DNA from: Marsupella aquatica
Taxonomy: Eukaryota > Marchantiophyta
Length of the DNA stretch: 64,000 nt
Direction: 5' to 3'
Assembly: GCA_973895155.1 (NCBI GenBank)
Contig: OZ316892.1
Coordinates: 12,400,001-12,464,000 of the forward strand
Part shown: positions 33,667-44,403 of the stretch, one piece after another
How positions within the stretch are numbered: position 1 is the first letter of the stretch
How the letters are laid out: each line of letters begins with the position of its first letter
Made by a program: the position numbers and the translations under genes
Notes under the pieces: generated by a model
What the model was told of the DNA's origin: nothing
The model's database searches: none
The model's input: only the letters and a program-made list of their open reading frames with translations

Positions 33667-33674
33667 ATCACTTG

Positions 33675-36640
33675 ACACTTGCAACCACAATATATGAGAA
33701 ATTTGTGTGCAATGCTTTGTGATGTACAGAGTAAAGACATCAATTTAACAATCAACAGATTTTCAATCGTGTAATGCCTAAATTTGACATCCTTACCTAT
33801 CCATTTTGATCATGATCTATCTTAACAAGTTGTGATAGAGTGACTGGCTGGAAAAAAAATACTGATCCCTTGAAATACCTCTTTGCAACAAGAGGCATTG
33901 GGCTTCAATAATCTTGGACTTATCCTTCATCTCCCTCAAATGTATCAGGCTCTTTGTATATTAAACATATGGGTGTCCAAGACAGAGAGAAAATTTTGGC
34001 CATAGTTATGGAAAATCTGTTGGTGGCAATGTTCAAATCTTCCCACGTTGTCATCATCTCAACACTACAGAATCAAACAAACGTGTTTCACCTACTTACT
34101 AAAAAGCTCAATATTGATAAAAACAGTATATAAAAAAGAGAATCTTGGAACTTGATTCAACCTGGTACAAGCACCTAGAATGGATGCAATGCTAAAGGTT
34201 GAGGATCAAGCTTCTTATGTTTCCTTTATGAAAATGTCACTAAACGTGATTTCATTAAAATGTGATCTCAAAAATTCAAATACAATGGGCGAGTGAAGAT
34301 TTTGAATTCTCAATAGCTGCATAATCAAATAAGTTAGCCAAATTTGTGCTGGGTAGTTAGGAGGAGATAGAAGAGGCAAGGGATGGATTTCATAGTAACT
34401 TTGGTAGTTTGCATGGACAAACTGTTTTGTGTGTTTGCAAAAGTTGTGTCTCCTGCAAACTTGAAACCATCGAGCACACAATGCAATGCACATGCCCCGA
34501 TTCAGCCCGATGTCATAGTACATTTGGATGGTATTCTTTAACTAACCCAAAACTAGCACATTCAAGCTTTGAAGATGATAATTATTATCAGAGTTGAGTG
34601 CATCAATTGATCATCTCCATGCATTGTAAAATGTATTACAAATCAAAATTAGTTTGTGGACCCCTAGCTCTTTTGTTTAGCGTGTACAACGCAAGATCTT
34701 ATATGTATTTGGATAAGTGGAATGACTTGTGATGAGAGTTTTTGATGTTAAGATTGAATGTAATAGATTATTCATTACTTGTTTGTTTTTCTTTTGAGTT
34801 AGGAGATTAATTCATGCGGGATATTTGCATTGGAAAATGAGTAATATTGAATATGCATTTATTGAAAATGATTGTATGAATACATCAAAGTGTTTGGTTA
34901 ACTCATATTTTGGATCCCAAAAAGCTTAGATGTGATTGGGGCCTATAAACCTATCTGAACATGAAAAAAAAACATACAAGTCTTCAAGAAAATTAGAGGA
35001 GCTTGTGGATTATTTCTAGCTGCAAGTAGAGCTCCCAAATGTACAATTGAAGATGAATCTATCTGTCCGCCTTTCTTGTATGGGAGTTTTGAGATGCAAT
35101 CTAAGACCTATTTTTGAAGAAACTGTTGGATGGGTCCTTGCACATTGCAAATGTTTCCAAAAATATCTTGGAGGGTCTACAAATTTTTTCGCATATTTTG
35201 CAATATTCTTGTGCAGGGTAGGGTTTAGGATCAATCAGGACAGTATGGAAACATAGTTTAGGTAGGGGCAGGGTTGAAGCTATCGGAAGACTAGAAAAGC
35301 ATAGATTAGCAACAAACCCGCAATCACTAGGGGCAGTTATGAGTCCTAATTTTTGAGCTAAACAAACAACATCCATGAAGCGAGGTATAGCATTTAATTT
35401 GAATGGAAAGATGCACGTTTACCAATTCTCTAAAATTTGGGTGGATAGAACAGCTAGGAAGAAACATGATTTCAGTAATTGACCAGGATTTAATCCTGCC
35501 CATTTCAATCTTCTACACAAACATGGAGGAATACATAGTGGGATTGCATATTATAGTAATAAATTACATCCCATGGTCTTTGGCTCAGATTACATAATCA
35601 TTGTTGCATCCCACGCCTTCACATATATTATTACATCCCATGGTATTTGGCTGAGATATATTGTAACATCCCATCGCCTTTGGCAAAGAGATACATCTCA
35701 TTATGGACCCCCATGGGAAGTTCTCTCCAAAATTCCTGGATGCACTTGCGCCACATCAGCCACATCAACATGATATGCAAACAAGATGCATTAGTTACGC
35801 AAGAAAAACCAAATTTGAGTATTTGTGTTTGAGGCAAGGCAAAGGAAAACAGTTAGACCCAATAACAGTGTAATTGTAAAAACAATGGAAAATTGAAAGT
35901 AACATTTCAAGTAAACAAAGAAAAAGGTAAAATAGGAGTGAAAGAAAATAATCTTTGGATGAGTTGTGATTGATATGTCTAAGTTTTCTGGTATTCTATT
36001 TGAATTTTTCTATTTAATTAAACATTTTTAAAATAATGACAAGTAGAAAGAAACTCTTAAAAACTACTCTAACATTTGCCAAGGTAAACAAGAAACCAAA
36101 TAAACTTTACAACTTCTCTAACATTTACCAAGGTAACTTAAGAAACCCTTTGGCTACTATGGATCAAGGAGTAACAAACAAAGGTAAGATACACCATAAC
36201 TACTATGGACAACGTAATATTTTGCATAAACTATATGAAATGTTACATGTATTGTATAGACATAGAGGTACTAAGGGAAAAAATTTGCATGGAGAATTAC
36301 ACTTGGCATTACCATGAATGTACTTCAATTTGAAAATAAAGAAATTTGTCCTAACTACCTTTAAAGTTTACTTCATCTGGAATCCTCTATTTAATCTTTG
36401 TACTCATCTATCTATTTCAATGTGCAACTCTTCATGACTCAAAATAGTTCAATAAAACAATATTAAATAACCAAGGGGTCCTTGAACGAATTAATAAGAT
36501 TTCATGAACGGATAATTGTCCTAGTATATTATTACATCCCATCCCATGGTAGTTTTTTGTTTTGAAAGAAAAAGTATATTATTACATACCATCCCATTGT
36601 CTCTTTTTTGTCTTCAAAGAAATTGAGTATAAGAACACTG
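33675..36640. other. Intergenic AT-rich DNA
   Basis: Nothing gene-like. The word ATTACATCCCAT recurs (about 35567, 35632, 36530 and 36580, with variants), part of a loose repeat around 35560-35700 that also carries GGTCTTTGGCTCAGAT. Open frames at 34215-34523 and 36036-36317 have no motif. Confidence 0.4.
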
Positions 36641-36649
36641 AGTGGACTC

Positions 36650-36960
36650 TCCCCACCCCAATAGTAACATTCATTCCTTGTAGGCAATAGATTTCAGGGT
36701 GAGCCGCCACTGATCCAAGAGCCACCCGCACCAAGAGTGAGAGAAAATTAAATCAAGGACACAAAGTGAGCAACCAGGGGCCCAGGAGATTCAGAACTAC
36801 AATCCACTATCCCCAAAACCCCATTCCACTAACACACACATCTACCCCTCCACACCTGTCTGTGTGGATGGGGAAATGGGGAAATGGGGAAATGGGGAAT
36901 TGAACCTGGGACCTTTCACATGCCATGGTCTTGGCACGGATATAAATGATTGATGCCGGA
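36650..36960 (-). repeat. Possible tRNA-derived SINE remnant with a G-rich 8-bp repeat
   Basis: On the minus strand, GCATGTGAAAGGTCCCAGG followed by TTCAATTCC resembles the anticodon arm, variable loop and B box (GGTTCAATTCC) of a tRNA. No A box is seen upstream. At 36870-36897 (plus strand) four GGGG runs are spaced exactly 8 bp apart (GGGGAAAT units). Confidence 0.3.
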
Positions 36961-36999
36961 ATGGGGACTACAGTAGAGGCCGTTGATTAATAGTATAGG

Positions 37000-37785
37000 G
37001 GGGATGGTTGGCGAGCGAGTGAGGGTCCGGCCCGGCCGCACAGAAGCAGGTACGGTGGGATAGGTTCGTTGGCGGGGGCTAGATCTGAACGGGGTCGGAG
37101 GCTTCCGGAGCTCCGCGCTTTCCGGACAATTTACCCTCCGAGCCCTCTTTCCTTTCTTCAAGCAAAAGCTCCACTCTTCTGTAAACGCTCGCTTCTCGAC
37201 ACCCTTTTTCTCCATCTTCATGCTCGCCAATACTGTAATACTCTCTCGTCTCTCGTCGATGTAAAGCGCCACTTTCTCTCGCTCTCTCTCTCGCTCCCTC
37301 TCTCCGGGTTCTTCTCTCCGGTTTTAGTGCCTCTTCTCTCGCCTCTCGTCGTTGTAAAGGTCGAGAGAAACGAAAATTACGGGCTGGGCTTGAAGCGATG
37401 CTGTAGTAGAATTCGCGTCTTCGTAGCAAAGATTCGGCGTGCTGAATTACTGAGCCCCACGCGTGTCTGCCTTCTGGGATTTGGTTTCATGTTTGGATTC
37501 GTACATTCGGGTCAGGGACGAGGGCGGAGCTCAGGAGATTGGAGTGGAGCGTTTGTGGGCATTGAATCTGTTTCTCTCTCTCGGCGTTCTCTTTTGTTCT
37601 TGGAGAAGGGTAGGTCTTTGTGCGCGGGACGAAGGACGAGAGAGACGAGGCGGAGGATCCTATAATTCTTTGAAGCTGGCAGTTAGGTTTTGAGGATCGT
37701 TTCGGTCAGAGTAGTGATCGAAAGATAGGAATTGGGTGTCTCAAGTCGGTCGAGGCGAAAGGGCGGTTTGGGAGGAAGTGGAGGG
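37000..37785 (+). promoter_or_regulatory. Promoter and 5' leader of the UBX-domain gene
   Basis: GC-rich with a long CT tract (CTCTCGCTCTCTCTC around 37275-37310), as is common in plant promoters and leaders. Open frames through this region on both strands are compositional and have no motif. The ATG at 37732 is in frame with the CDS but its residues are unlike the family's N-terminus. Confidence 0.45.
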
Positions 37786-40231
37786 ATGGAAGGGGGAGAT
37801 CAATCGGAATCAGTGCAGCAATTTTGTGCTGTGACAGCGGCAACTCCAGAGCAGGCGCGGTTCTTCTTAGAGAGTTGTCAATGGCAGCTCGAGACTGCGA
37901 TCCACTCGTTCTTCGAAAATGATGCGGGACCGGCACCGATTTCCCCGCAAGATTATGACGAGCAGCGGGAGGAAGAGGAGGAGGAAGAGGAAGAGGACGA
38001 CGATGATGAGGAGTTTCTTCCTCCCGGTGCGGCGTCTAGAACTGCAACCTCTGCTGCAACACCTGCACCGGCACCTGCGACAGTTGCTGGTTCTGGACAG
38101 AATCCGTGGGGCACGCGCTCCTCGGGGCCAACGCAAGGGTCAGGGGCTTTTGGAGCAGCGAGTGGTGGTTCCAGACCAAAATCTGGCAAGGACAAAGCCG
38201 CAGCCAGGTCGAATGGTGGACGAGGGGGAATTACGACATTGTCCGATCTCAATAAGCATCCGGATTCGGATAGCGATTCGGACGGGCCTCAGGAGTACTA
38301 CACCGGAGGAGAAAAGAGGTATACTGTTTCTGCCCTGCCTCCGGACGTTCAAAATATTTATTCTTCTAAGAATTGCGTAAATATGGAGCTTCGGATTATG
38401 TAAAGTGCTACTGATAGTGGCAGACAGTCGTCGGGCACCGGTGAATTCTCGTTGTATGTGTTGTTGGTTACAGTTACTTTCTCACTTGTCCTGAGTCCAC
38501 CTGGATTGGAAAGCGATGGTGTCATAGTAGTTCTTTCAATGTAACTCCCGACTTATTGGGACTTGGTTGTGAGATGGACCTTCCTTCGTGACTTGCACCC
38601 AACCATATCCTATTTTTTTCCAGCGAACTATCTTGGCACTTCTAAGTCCGAGCGCTTGCGCCAAGTTTTAAATCTGTACTTTTGTACTATCTTTACTTTC
38701 CTTATGTGTGCCTTCCATCTTAAAAAGTTTTTTTGACCTAGTTTCATTAGCAGCTGGGCACCTATGCCCCCATCTAGAGAGAACCCTTGACCTAGTTTCA
38801 CATATTGTCGGCACCAAGTGGCGGATTACATTTACCTGTTAAGTGTGATTGTAGTGATGGATCGATATAGTGATTGTGTGCTCAGCCTCATGCTGAAAGT
38901 TGGGGTATGGGTTATATATCCCGGCAGAGCGGAGATGCCCAGTATAATGATATGCAGGACCCGTAGGGACGTTATTAATACAGTATCTTTTTTTAGGGTT
39001 AAAACCTATATTTTTCAGGAGCAGATGTTACGAATGGTTGAAAAGACAATGTTATAGATTCTTAAATTCACCGTATTTGGTTGCAGTGGTATGATGGTGC
39101 AAGATCCTACTCACAGAAATAACAGAGATGTGGATTCTATTTTTGATCGAGCTCGACAATTCGGAGCTAGAGAAGGGATTGAAGCTCCACCGGCTCCGAG
39201 TAACAGGGGAGCTTTCAGTGGTCAAGGACGAACTCTGTCAGGGGCAGTACCACAACAGGGGCAGACACCATCAGCACCTGCGCCACCAACACCTGTATTT
39301 CACACAATAACTTTCTGGAGAAATGGTTTCACAGTTGACGACGGCCCTCTAAGAAGGCTAGATGATCCTGCCAATGCTCCGTTCCTCGCAGTGAGTATTA
39401 CTAGGGCATTAATGATCATACTTGACTTTGTCCTTGGCATGGCGTTAGTCTTGAAACATAGCCATGGATCATCAGTCTTCTTCCCTTAGGCAAGATCATC
39501 ACTATTAGTAAAAGGCGCAAAACGATTGTGGACGTTCAAGCAGTTTCCGGCTCTGTGACCGTGTACTGATCGATGACATATGTTGCAGAGTATCAACAAG
39601 ACAGAGTGTCCACGGGAGTTGGAGCCAGCTGATCGAAACACACCAGTGCACGTGAATCTTGTGAAGAAGGATGAAGAATTTCAGGTGTGGTGTGGAAACC
39701 GTCTCTCCTCAGCCATTTTTGCGGAACTGATGACTTTTAGCATATTTGTCCAGGCTGTGATAGCATACTCAAGATTTCATGTTAAAGCTCATAGAGCCCA
39801 TGCGTGGTATACTGAAATGGTGCTGACGTTCGCATTTGTAGGCTCCGCCAGAACCGAAGTATGTGGCATTTCAAGGTACAGGGAGGACTCTTGGAAGCTC
39901 AAGTACACCAGTTGATGCATCTTCAGCCCCGCCTGCTGCAATAGCTGTTTCCAGGGAACCCGCAAATCAGCCATTACAAGGCTTGGTTGTCGATGATACA
40001 AAACCGGCTACTTCGATTCAGCTTCGCTTGCAGGACGGAACTCGTTTGGTTGCCCGCTTCAACCATTCGCACACTGTTGCAGATATTCGAGGTTTTATTG
40101 ATGCTGCAAGACCTGGCCACTCAGGGCCTTACAGTTTACAATCTATGGGCTTCCCTCCAAAGCAGCTATCTGACTCTACTCAGACTATCGAACAAGCAGG
40201 CCTTATAAATGCAGTTGTAATCCAAAAGTGA
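37786..40231 (+). CDS. PUX: p47/PUX-type CDC48 cofactor (UBA-SEP-UBX)
   Basis: An adaptor that links ubiquitylated or membrane substrates to the AAA ATPase CDC48/p97. Four exons: 37786-38318, 39087-39390, 39589-39684 and 39842-40231, total 1323 nt (440 aa), in phase throughout. Domains in order: a UBA-like segment ([19 protein letters not shown], residues ~10-45); an acidic run of Glu/Asp (~60-76); a low-complexity Ala/Pro/Gly linker; [13 protein letters not shown], typical of p47; a SEP domain ([20 protein letters not shown] then [11 protein letters not shown]); and a C-terminal UBX domain ([20 protein letters not shown], ending [10 protein letters not shown]). The start is the ATG giving [13 protein letters not shown], which places the UBA at the very N-terminus as in relatives. 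In Arabidopsis the three-domain members are PUX3, PUX4 and PUX5; I cannot tell which one this matches. Confidence 0.93.
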
Positions 40232-41459
40232 CGAGGTAGTCCACGCAAATAAAAATTTCCTTTTTCTCACCAAGGGACAGTACTTATGGGAAGCAGTTCC
40301 TGGGTGGCCCGTTATTAGGTGGTCCCCGTCCATGGGATTACAGTTGATGATTCTATAAATCTGATTATTCATCTGTGTGACTGGCCGGATTACGGTTTTA
40401 GGAGGTACTTCCATGTTGAAGACTGCTGTACATAGCTCAATTTCTCATCTGCAAGAGGATCAGAAGTGTTTCATGGGTTGCTACCTTACTTTGTAGGTAA
40501 CTTTCTGGGACGTAGAAGCTGTAGTGACTCTGGTTTATTTGTTGGACGTTGCAGTGTTCGACGTTTGGAAAGCGTTAATTCTGCTGATTGTCAAGCCGAT
40601 ATGTCTTGGCGACTTGGCCTTAGATCTACTGTAGGTTTCAGGCGGTTTATAGTCTTTTGCGGAGGGTTGCTTATCAGCACTTGAAGCAAGGTGGCTAGAA
40701 GGTTGAGTTTTTTCCGGATGCGAGGGCTTGATTTAGCAACAATCAGTGTAACCGATTAGGCTTTGCCAAGTTTGAGTGTTCGATTCCTGTGGATCAATCG
40801 GAAATATTGTGGAATGGCTGTCACTCGAGTAAATTATGGTGCCCTCTGTAGCCTTGAGTTGGGCCCTCCTCCAAACACTGCGTCAATGTTTTAAGGTCAC
40901 ATGTATGTCGGAGCTGTAGATTATTCCAGATTCTAGGACTTTGCTGAGTGGTACCTATATTCCCAAGAATTCTAACGTTGCTGGCTTTGTTGTTTGTTTT
41001 GGTGGCTCCGATTGCGTTGTGCTCTGTTGTCATTAACATCTCCAACTATTTTGTTCTCAATACGCAGCAATTGGGTTCTGGATTTTTTGCAATGCTTGTC
41101 TGTGAGAGTTCAAAGAGATTCCGAAATTAGAAAGGACCTTTCACACAAGAAGACTGAGGAAGTAGAAACTCTTATTAATAAAGTAGGACCTGGCAATGAT
41201 GGAATTTGTATGTACGAAGGAAAGTTACAACTCAATGGGTAACTATCTAACGGTGGGATCCTAACAGATAAAAATGCCATTTTCATGAATTTTCTCTGTG
41301 CACTGGTACCATTTCGTGAAGCTCTGGCGGGAGTATGGATGACCACCTAAATCTTTTCATACGCAAGCTTGAATTGCTCAAGCTCAAGCTTTTGAGCTCT
41401 CCATTGTTTGAAGGAATCTCTGCAATCATCATCCACTTCTGATGCCCTCATAGTGAACA
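40232..41459. other. 3' flank of the UBX-domain gene, intergenic
   Basis: Non-coding. Probably 3' UTR for the first several hundred bases, then intergenic DNA; nothing else recognised. Confidence 0.4.
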
Positions 41460-42080
41460 AATTTGGTCACTGCCATATCCCTGTGGGCATAAGCTGCAAT
41501 CCAAAATTGGTGACTGCCATATCCCTTTGGGCGTAAGCTGCAATCCTTTGAATTGGTGATTACCAGATCCCTTTGGACATAAGCTGCAATCCAAAATTGG
41601 TGACTGCCATATTCCTTTGGGCATAAGCTGCAATCCTTTGAATTGGTGATTGCCATATCCCTTTGGCCATAAGCTGCAATCCTAAAAGCTGACTCTTCAC
41701 TCTTGAGCTTCTCTCACGCCCTCATACTGAAACAAATTGTGATTGTGTGACTGCCGTGTCCTTTGGGCATAAGCTGCAATTAAAAAAACTGGCTCCTCAC
41801 TTTTGAGCGTCTCTCCCTTTGGGCATTAGCTGCAACTCTAAAAACTAACTCTTCATTTTTGAGCTTCTCTATGCAGTCATACTGAACAAATTGTAAATGC
41901 GCTTACCTGTAGCAGCCATATCCCTTTGGGCATAAGCTGCAATTCAAAAAGCTGACTCTTCACTTTTGAGCTTCTCTGATGCCCTTTCACTGAACAAATT
42001 GTGAATGCTCTAACCTGTAGCAGCTTCAAATGCTTGGATTGGTGTTGCCATAACCCTTTGGGCATAAGCTGCAGTCCAAA
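41460..42080. repeat. Tandem repeat built on CCCTTTGGGCATAAGCTGCAA
   Basis: About nine diverged units with spacing of roughly 30-110 bp. The constant core is CCTTTGGGCATAAGCTGCAA, preceded by GTGACTGCCATAT. Copies lie near 41487, 41530, 41575, 41620, 41667, 41765, 41820, 41928 and 42060. Some units also carry ACTCTTCACTTTTGAGCTTC. Confidence 0.8.
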
Positions 42081-42760
42081 AAACTCCTCACTCTTGAGTT
42101 CTTGGCAGCCTTGTTGCCCATGGGTTGTTTATTGCTGTTAAATTCTCCAGCAGGAGTGTTATCACAATCATTTGGGTTAATGATTTCTGGAGTATGGGGT
42201 GGAGGGTACATTCTCCTTGTCTGTAGTAAATTCCCTTCCCTTTCTCCACTCTGTACCCTTTCCCTTCTTACCTTTCTGTTTATGTGGGCAATCTGTCAAC
42301 AAGTCAAGAGTCAATGAAGGTAAATTCCCTTGCGCTTGGTAGTGATCTTTCAACAAGAACCAACAGTCAATGAAGGCAAATTCCCCTCCCTTGGGATCAT
42401 GTGGCTTGGTGATGCTCTCTTGCCTTATGCAGAGTGTCTTCTTGATTGGCATCAGAAAGTCTGTGATATTTTACATTAGATTACAAACCTGAAAACATGA
42501 CAATGTCATGATTCAAATCTCCCCATTTGCTCTCCAATGATCTTGCTCCTCTCTCCTGTGTAGTCTTGGCCTGTGTTAATTGTAGTGTGCCACATTGGAG
42601 TCATAACGTCCTTAGAGCATAGGATCACATGTGATCAGTGGTAGCAAGGATGATTCTCACCGTTCAATGGCGGCAAGACTAGGAACTCTCAGCTGTTGCC
42701 GACGGATGGCATGCAACTCCATGACGTCTCCCGGCTCGCTTGTTGAGTGTGGGAGTGCCG
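42081..42760. other. Intergenic between two tandem arrays
   Basis: No gene recognised. The paired phrase CAGTCAATGAAGGCAAATTC / GAGTCAATGAAGGTAAATTC occurs at about 42308 and 42364. Confidence 0.35.
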
Positions 42761-43985
42761 TGCTGAGAGTATAAAAAGCCAGGGCCGGGTTGATATGATT
42801 AAACCCCTCAGAACTGGCTAAAGCCCTGGTTACTATATACAAGTTACCAAGGGTGGAGTTCTAGCTGCCAGACAGTCATCTCTTTGCTTCACTCCCCTCC
42901 ACTTACTGTGTGCACGCTAAATCCAACGGGAGGCAATGGTGCATTATAGAAAATAATAACCCCTCAGAACTTGGGCTGTAGCCCTCATTATTGGGGCAAT
43001 ATAGCCCACAAAGCCCTGATGATTGTGTACAAGTTACCAAGGGTCCAGGGTTCTAGCTGCCAGATGGTCAGTTTGTAGCTTCCCTCCCCTCCATGTGCCA
43101 CGTGCTCGCTAAATCCAATGGCATGTGATGGCCCATTACAAAAAATAGGAACCCCTCAGAACTTGGCTAAGACTCCTGTTTTGGGCATGAGAGCCCACAT
43201 AGCCCTGGTTACTACACACAAATACCAAGGGTCAAGGGTTCTAGCTGCCAGAAGATCATCTCTTCCCTTCCCTTCCCTCCACATGAAGCATACTTGCCAA
43301 ATCCAATGGCCGATGGCGCATTACAGAAAATAAGAACCCCTCTGAACTTGGGTAAGACTCATTTTTGGGAGCCCACAATGCCCTGGTTCTATTCAAACTA
43401 CCAAGGGTAAGGGGTTCTGAGCATGAGAGCCCTTCAAGCCCTGGTTACTATAACTTACCAAGGGTCAGGGGTTCTGAGCTCGAGAGCCCTGAATGCCCTG
43501 GTACTATACAAATGACTAAGGGTCAGGAGTTGTGAGCATGAGAGCCCCGGAAGCCCTGGTTACCATACAAATTACCAAGGGTCAGGGGTTCTTAGCATGA
43601 GAGCCCTTAAAGCCCTGGTTACTATACAAATGAGTAAGGGTGAGGAGTTCTGAGCATCAGAGCCCTGGTTACCATACAAATTACCAAGGGTCAGGGGTTC
43701 TGAGCATGATAGCCCTGAAAGCCCTGGTTACCATACAAATTACCAGGAGTCAGGGGTTCTGAGCATGAGAGCCCTTAGAGCCCTGGTTACTATACAAATT
43801 ACCAAGGGTCAGGTGTTCTGAGCATAAGGGCCCTGAAAGCCCTGGAAACTATACAAATGACTAAGGGTCAGGAGTTGTGAGCATGAGAGCCCTTCAAGCC
43901 CTGGTTACTACACAAATTACCAAGGGTCAGGGGTTCTGAGCATGAGAACCCACAAAGCCCTGGTTAGTACACAAATGACCCAGGG
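42761..43985. repeat. Tandem array upstream of TIC40 (about 60-bp units plus longer promoter-like units)
   Basis: The short unit (~59-60 bp) reads GGGTTCTGAGCATGAGAGCC, then AAAGCCCTGGTTACTATACA, then AATTACCAAGGGTCAG; about ten copies lie in 43390-43985. Three longer units (near 42850, 43040 and 43230) also contain GGTTCTAGCTGCCAGA, a CTCCCCTCC stretch and GCTAAATCCAAYGG, all of which recur in the sequence directly before TIC40 (about 43990-44070). A TATA-like TATAAAAAGCC is at 42769. Confidence 0.8.
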
Positions 43986-44403
43986 TCAAGGGTTCTAGCT
44001 GCCAGACCGTAATCTCTTCGCTTCTGTCCACGCGCCGTGTGCTCGCGCAATCCGACGGCAATCGGCGTCCGCATTCCAGAAATGCTCGAAAACTGGAGAA
44101 CGCAAAGCGAGAACAGAAGAACGCCCACAGAGAGAGCAAGATCCCCGGAGAGCACTGCAGACGTCGAGCAGAATCAGAGGGCAGACGAAAGGAAGCACGG
44201 GGAGAAGGAGAGTGGAGAGAGAGGATCACGAGGAACCAAACGTGAGGGTGGTTAGTGAAACGAGGAGGCAGGTAGGGCATTTCGAATTGGATACTTGTCC
44301 GGAAGACGAGGAAGATTTCGGAGGATTTCGGAGGGATTGGAAGGGTTTGAGAGAGGCGAAGGAGGAGAGAGTGATACCGTAGAGCGCTTGCAGGCAGGTG
44401 GTC
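43986..44403 (+). promoter_or_regulatory. TIC40 proximal promoter and 5' leader
   Basis: It follows the tandem array and begins with the same GGTTCTAGCTGCCAGA and CTCGCGCAATCCGACGG words seen in the longer array units, then becomes unique and purine-rich (GAGAGAG runs) up to the start codon. A long minus-strand open frame here is compositional. Confidence 0.45.

Noticed and set aside
37069-37665. 198-codon plus-strand frame upstream of the UBX gene
   Set aside because: CT-rich leader sequence translated as Leu/Ser/Arg runs; no start context or homology, and it lies where a promoter and 5' UTR are expected.
40740-40800. tRNA gene suggested by GTTCGATTCC
   Set aside because: A B-box-like word only; no A box at the right distance and no cloverleaf stems.
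41460-43985. CRISPR-like array (regular repeats of 60 bp)
   Set aside because: Eukaryotic nuclear DNA with diverged units and no unique spacers of constant length; these are ordinary tandem repeats.
43927-44255. Overlapping frames on both strands before TIC40
   Set aside because: They lie in the promoter and leader and partly in the tandem array; no motifs, and frames are open on both strands, as expected from composition.
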